DNA of 20,080 bases from a virus. Numbering within the stretch: the stretch's first letter is position 1; the number at the start of each line of letters is the position of its first letter. A model generated the notes under the pieces. That model was not told the DNA's origin. It was given only the letters and a program-made list of their open reading frames with translations, and made no database searches. Where the stretch lies: IMG/VR virus record IMGVR_UViG_3300017771_000169, positions 1-20,080 of that record. One strand, written 5' to 3'. Shown in pieces: positions 19,901-20,080 of the stretch. Made by a program: the position numbers and the translations under genes.

Positions 19901-20080
19901 CTGCAAGACTTATTAGTTATAGTAAACCACCGGAGGATTTATATGTTGGTAACGACATCCAAGAACTTATTGCGTATACAGCCCGTGTCTCGAATCCCTC
20001 GAACCAAGATAACACCGAAACCTCAGAAAAATTATTACGATATCTCATTAGAGAAAAACACTGGTCGCCATTTGAAATGG
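19897..20080 (+). CDS. thyX: Flavin-dependent thymidylate synthase ThyX (5' part)
   Basis: The frame opens at ATG 19897 and runs off the window end with 61 codons read. ARVSNPSNQ and HWSPFEM are the N-terminal landmarks of ThyX, the FAD enzyme that methylates dUMP to dTMP using methylene-tetrahydrofolate and NADPH. The signature RHR-x7-S and the rest of the protein lie beyond the window. With dCMP deaminase upstream it would provide dTMP. Its presence implies that the phage still makes ordinary thymidylate, which bears on what the hydroxymethylase replaces. Confidence 0.9.
   Translation, partial: MTARLISYSKPPEDLYVGNDIQELIAYTARVSNPSNQDNTETSEKLLRYLIREKHWSPFEM

Noticed and set aside
1-20080. 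T4 late promoters (TATAAATA), tRNA genes, CRISPR repeats and insertion sequences
   Set aside because: No exact TATAAATA upstream of a gene, no cloverleaf, no spaced direct repeats and no transposase were seen when reading both strands.

Overview
The window is a contiguous piece of a T4-like (Straboviridae-type or marine T4-superfamily) myovirus genome: the replication core followed by a DNA-precursor and DNA-modification region. The evidence is the T4-type order clamp (gp45, C-terminal end only) - gp44 - gp62 - RegA - gp43, then a gp42-like hydroxymethylase, UvsX and the gp41 helicase, all on the + strand, AT-rich and packed with ATGA/TAATG overlaps. Small heat-shock protein, glutaredoxin, MazG-like, 2OG-Fe(II) oxygenase-like and ThyX genes are typical of marine and environmental T4-like phages. 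The host is probably a proteobacterium, but the sequence does not fix it. No stretch longer than 300 bases lacks a gene. I see no tRNA, IS element, CRISPR array or convincing terminator.

Layout. 1-2530: clamp and clamp loader, interrupted by a glutaredoxin and a small membrane protein, then RegA. 2530-4734: an accessory block with a 2OG oxygenase-like protein, Hsp20, five small ORFs (one a 10-cysteine mini-protein) and a T4-type lysozyme. 4790-8672: gp43 DNA polymerase, a MazG-like pyrophosphohydrolase and an archaeo-eukaryotic-type (AEP) primase-like protein. 8694-14525: a candidate DNA hypermodification island (Nmad1-like protein, gp42-type hydroxymethylase, dCMP deaminase, coiled-coil protein, aGPT-pyrophosphorylase-like protein, an unknown partner, a fold-type II PLP enzyme and an SGNH-like protein). 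14548-18505: UvsX, a small P-loop kinase resembling hydroxymethyl-pyrimidine DNA kinases, an NMNAT-like nucleotidyltransferase, small proteins and gp41. 18505-20080: a QueC-like PP-loop enzyme, a SAM methyltransferase, a small protein and the start of ThyX.

How they work together. The clamp, clamp loader, polymerase, AEP-like protein, helicase and UvsX would form the replisome and recombination machinery. MazG, dCMP deaminase, ThyX and the hydroxymethylase shape the nucleotide pool. The hydroxymethylase keeps the Asp that in T4 gp42 selects dCMP, yet it sits beside enzymes known from hydroxymethyl-uracil hypermodification (kinase, pyrophosphorylase, PLP enzyme). This suggests either an hmC-based hypermodification or a route in which hm-dCMP is deaminated to hm-dUMP.

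Seven promoter-like elements share T(T/G)TACA - exactly 17 bp - TATAAT, six of them with TGG just before TATAAT. Two sit so close to the next ATG that the mRNAs should be leaderless or nearly so.
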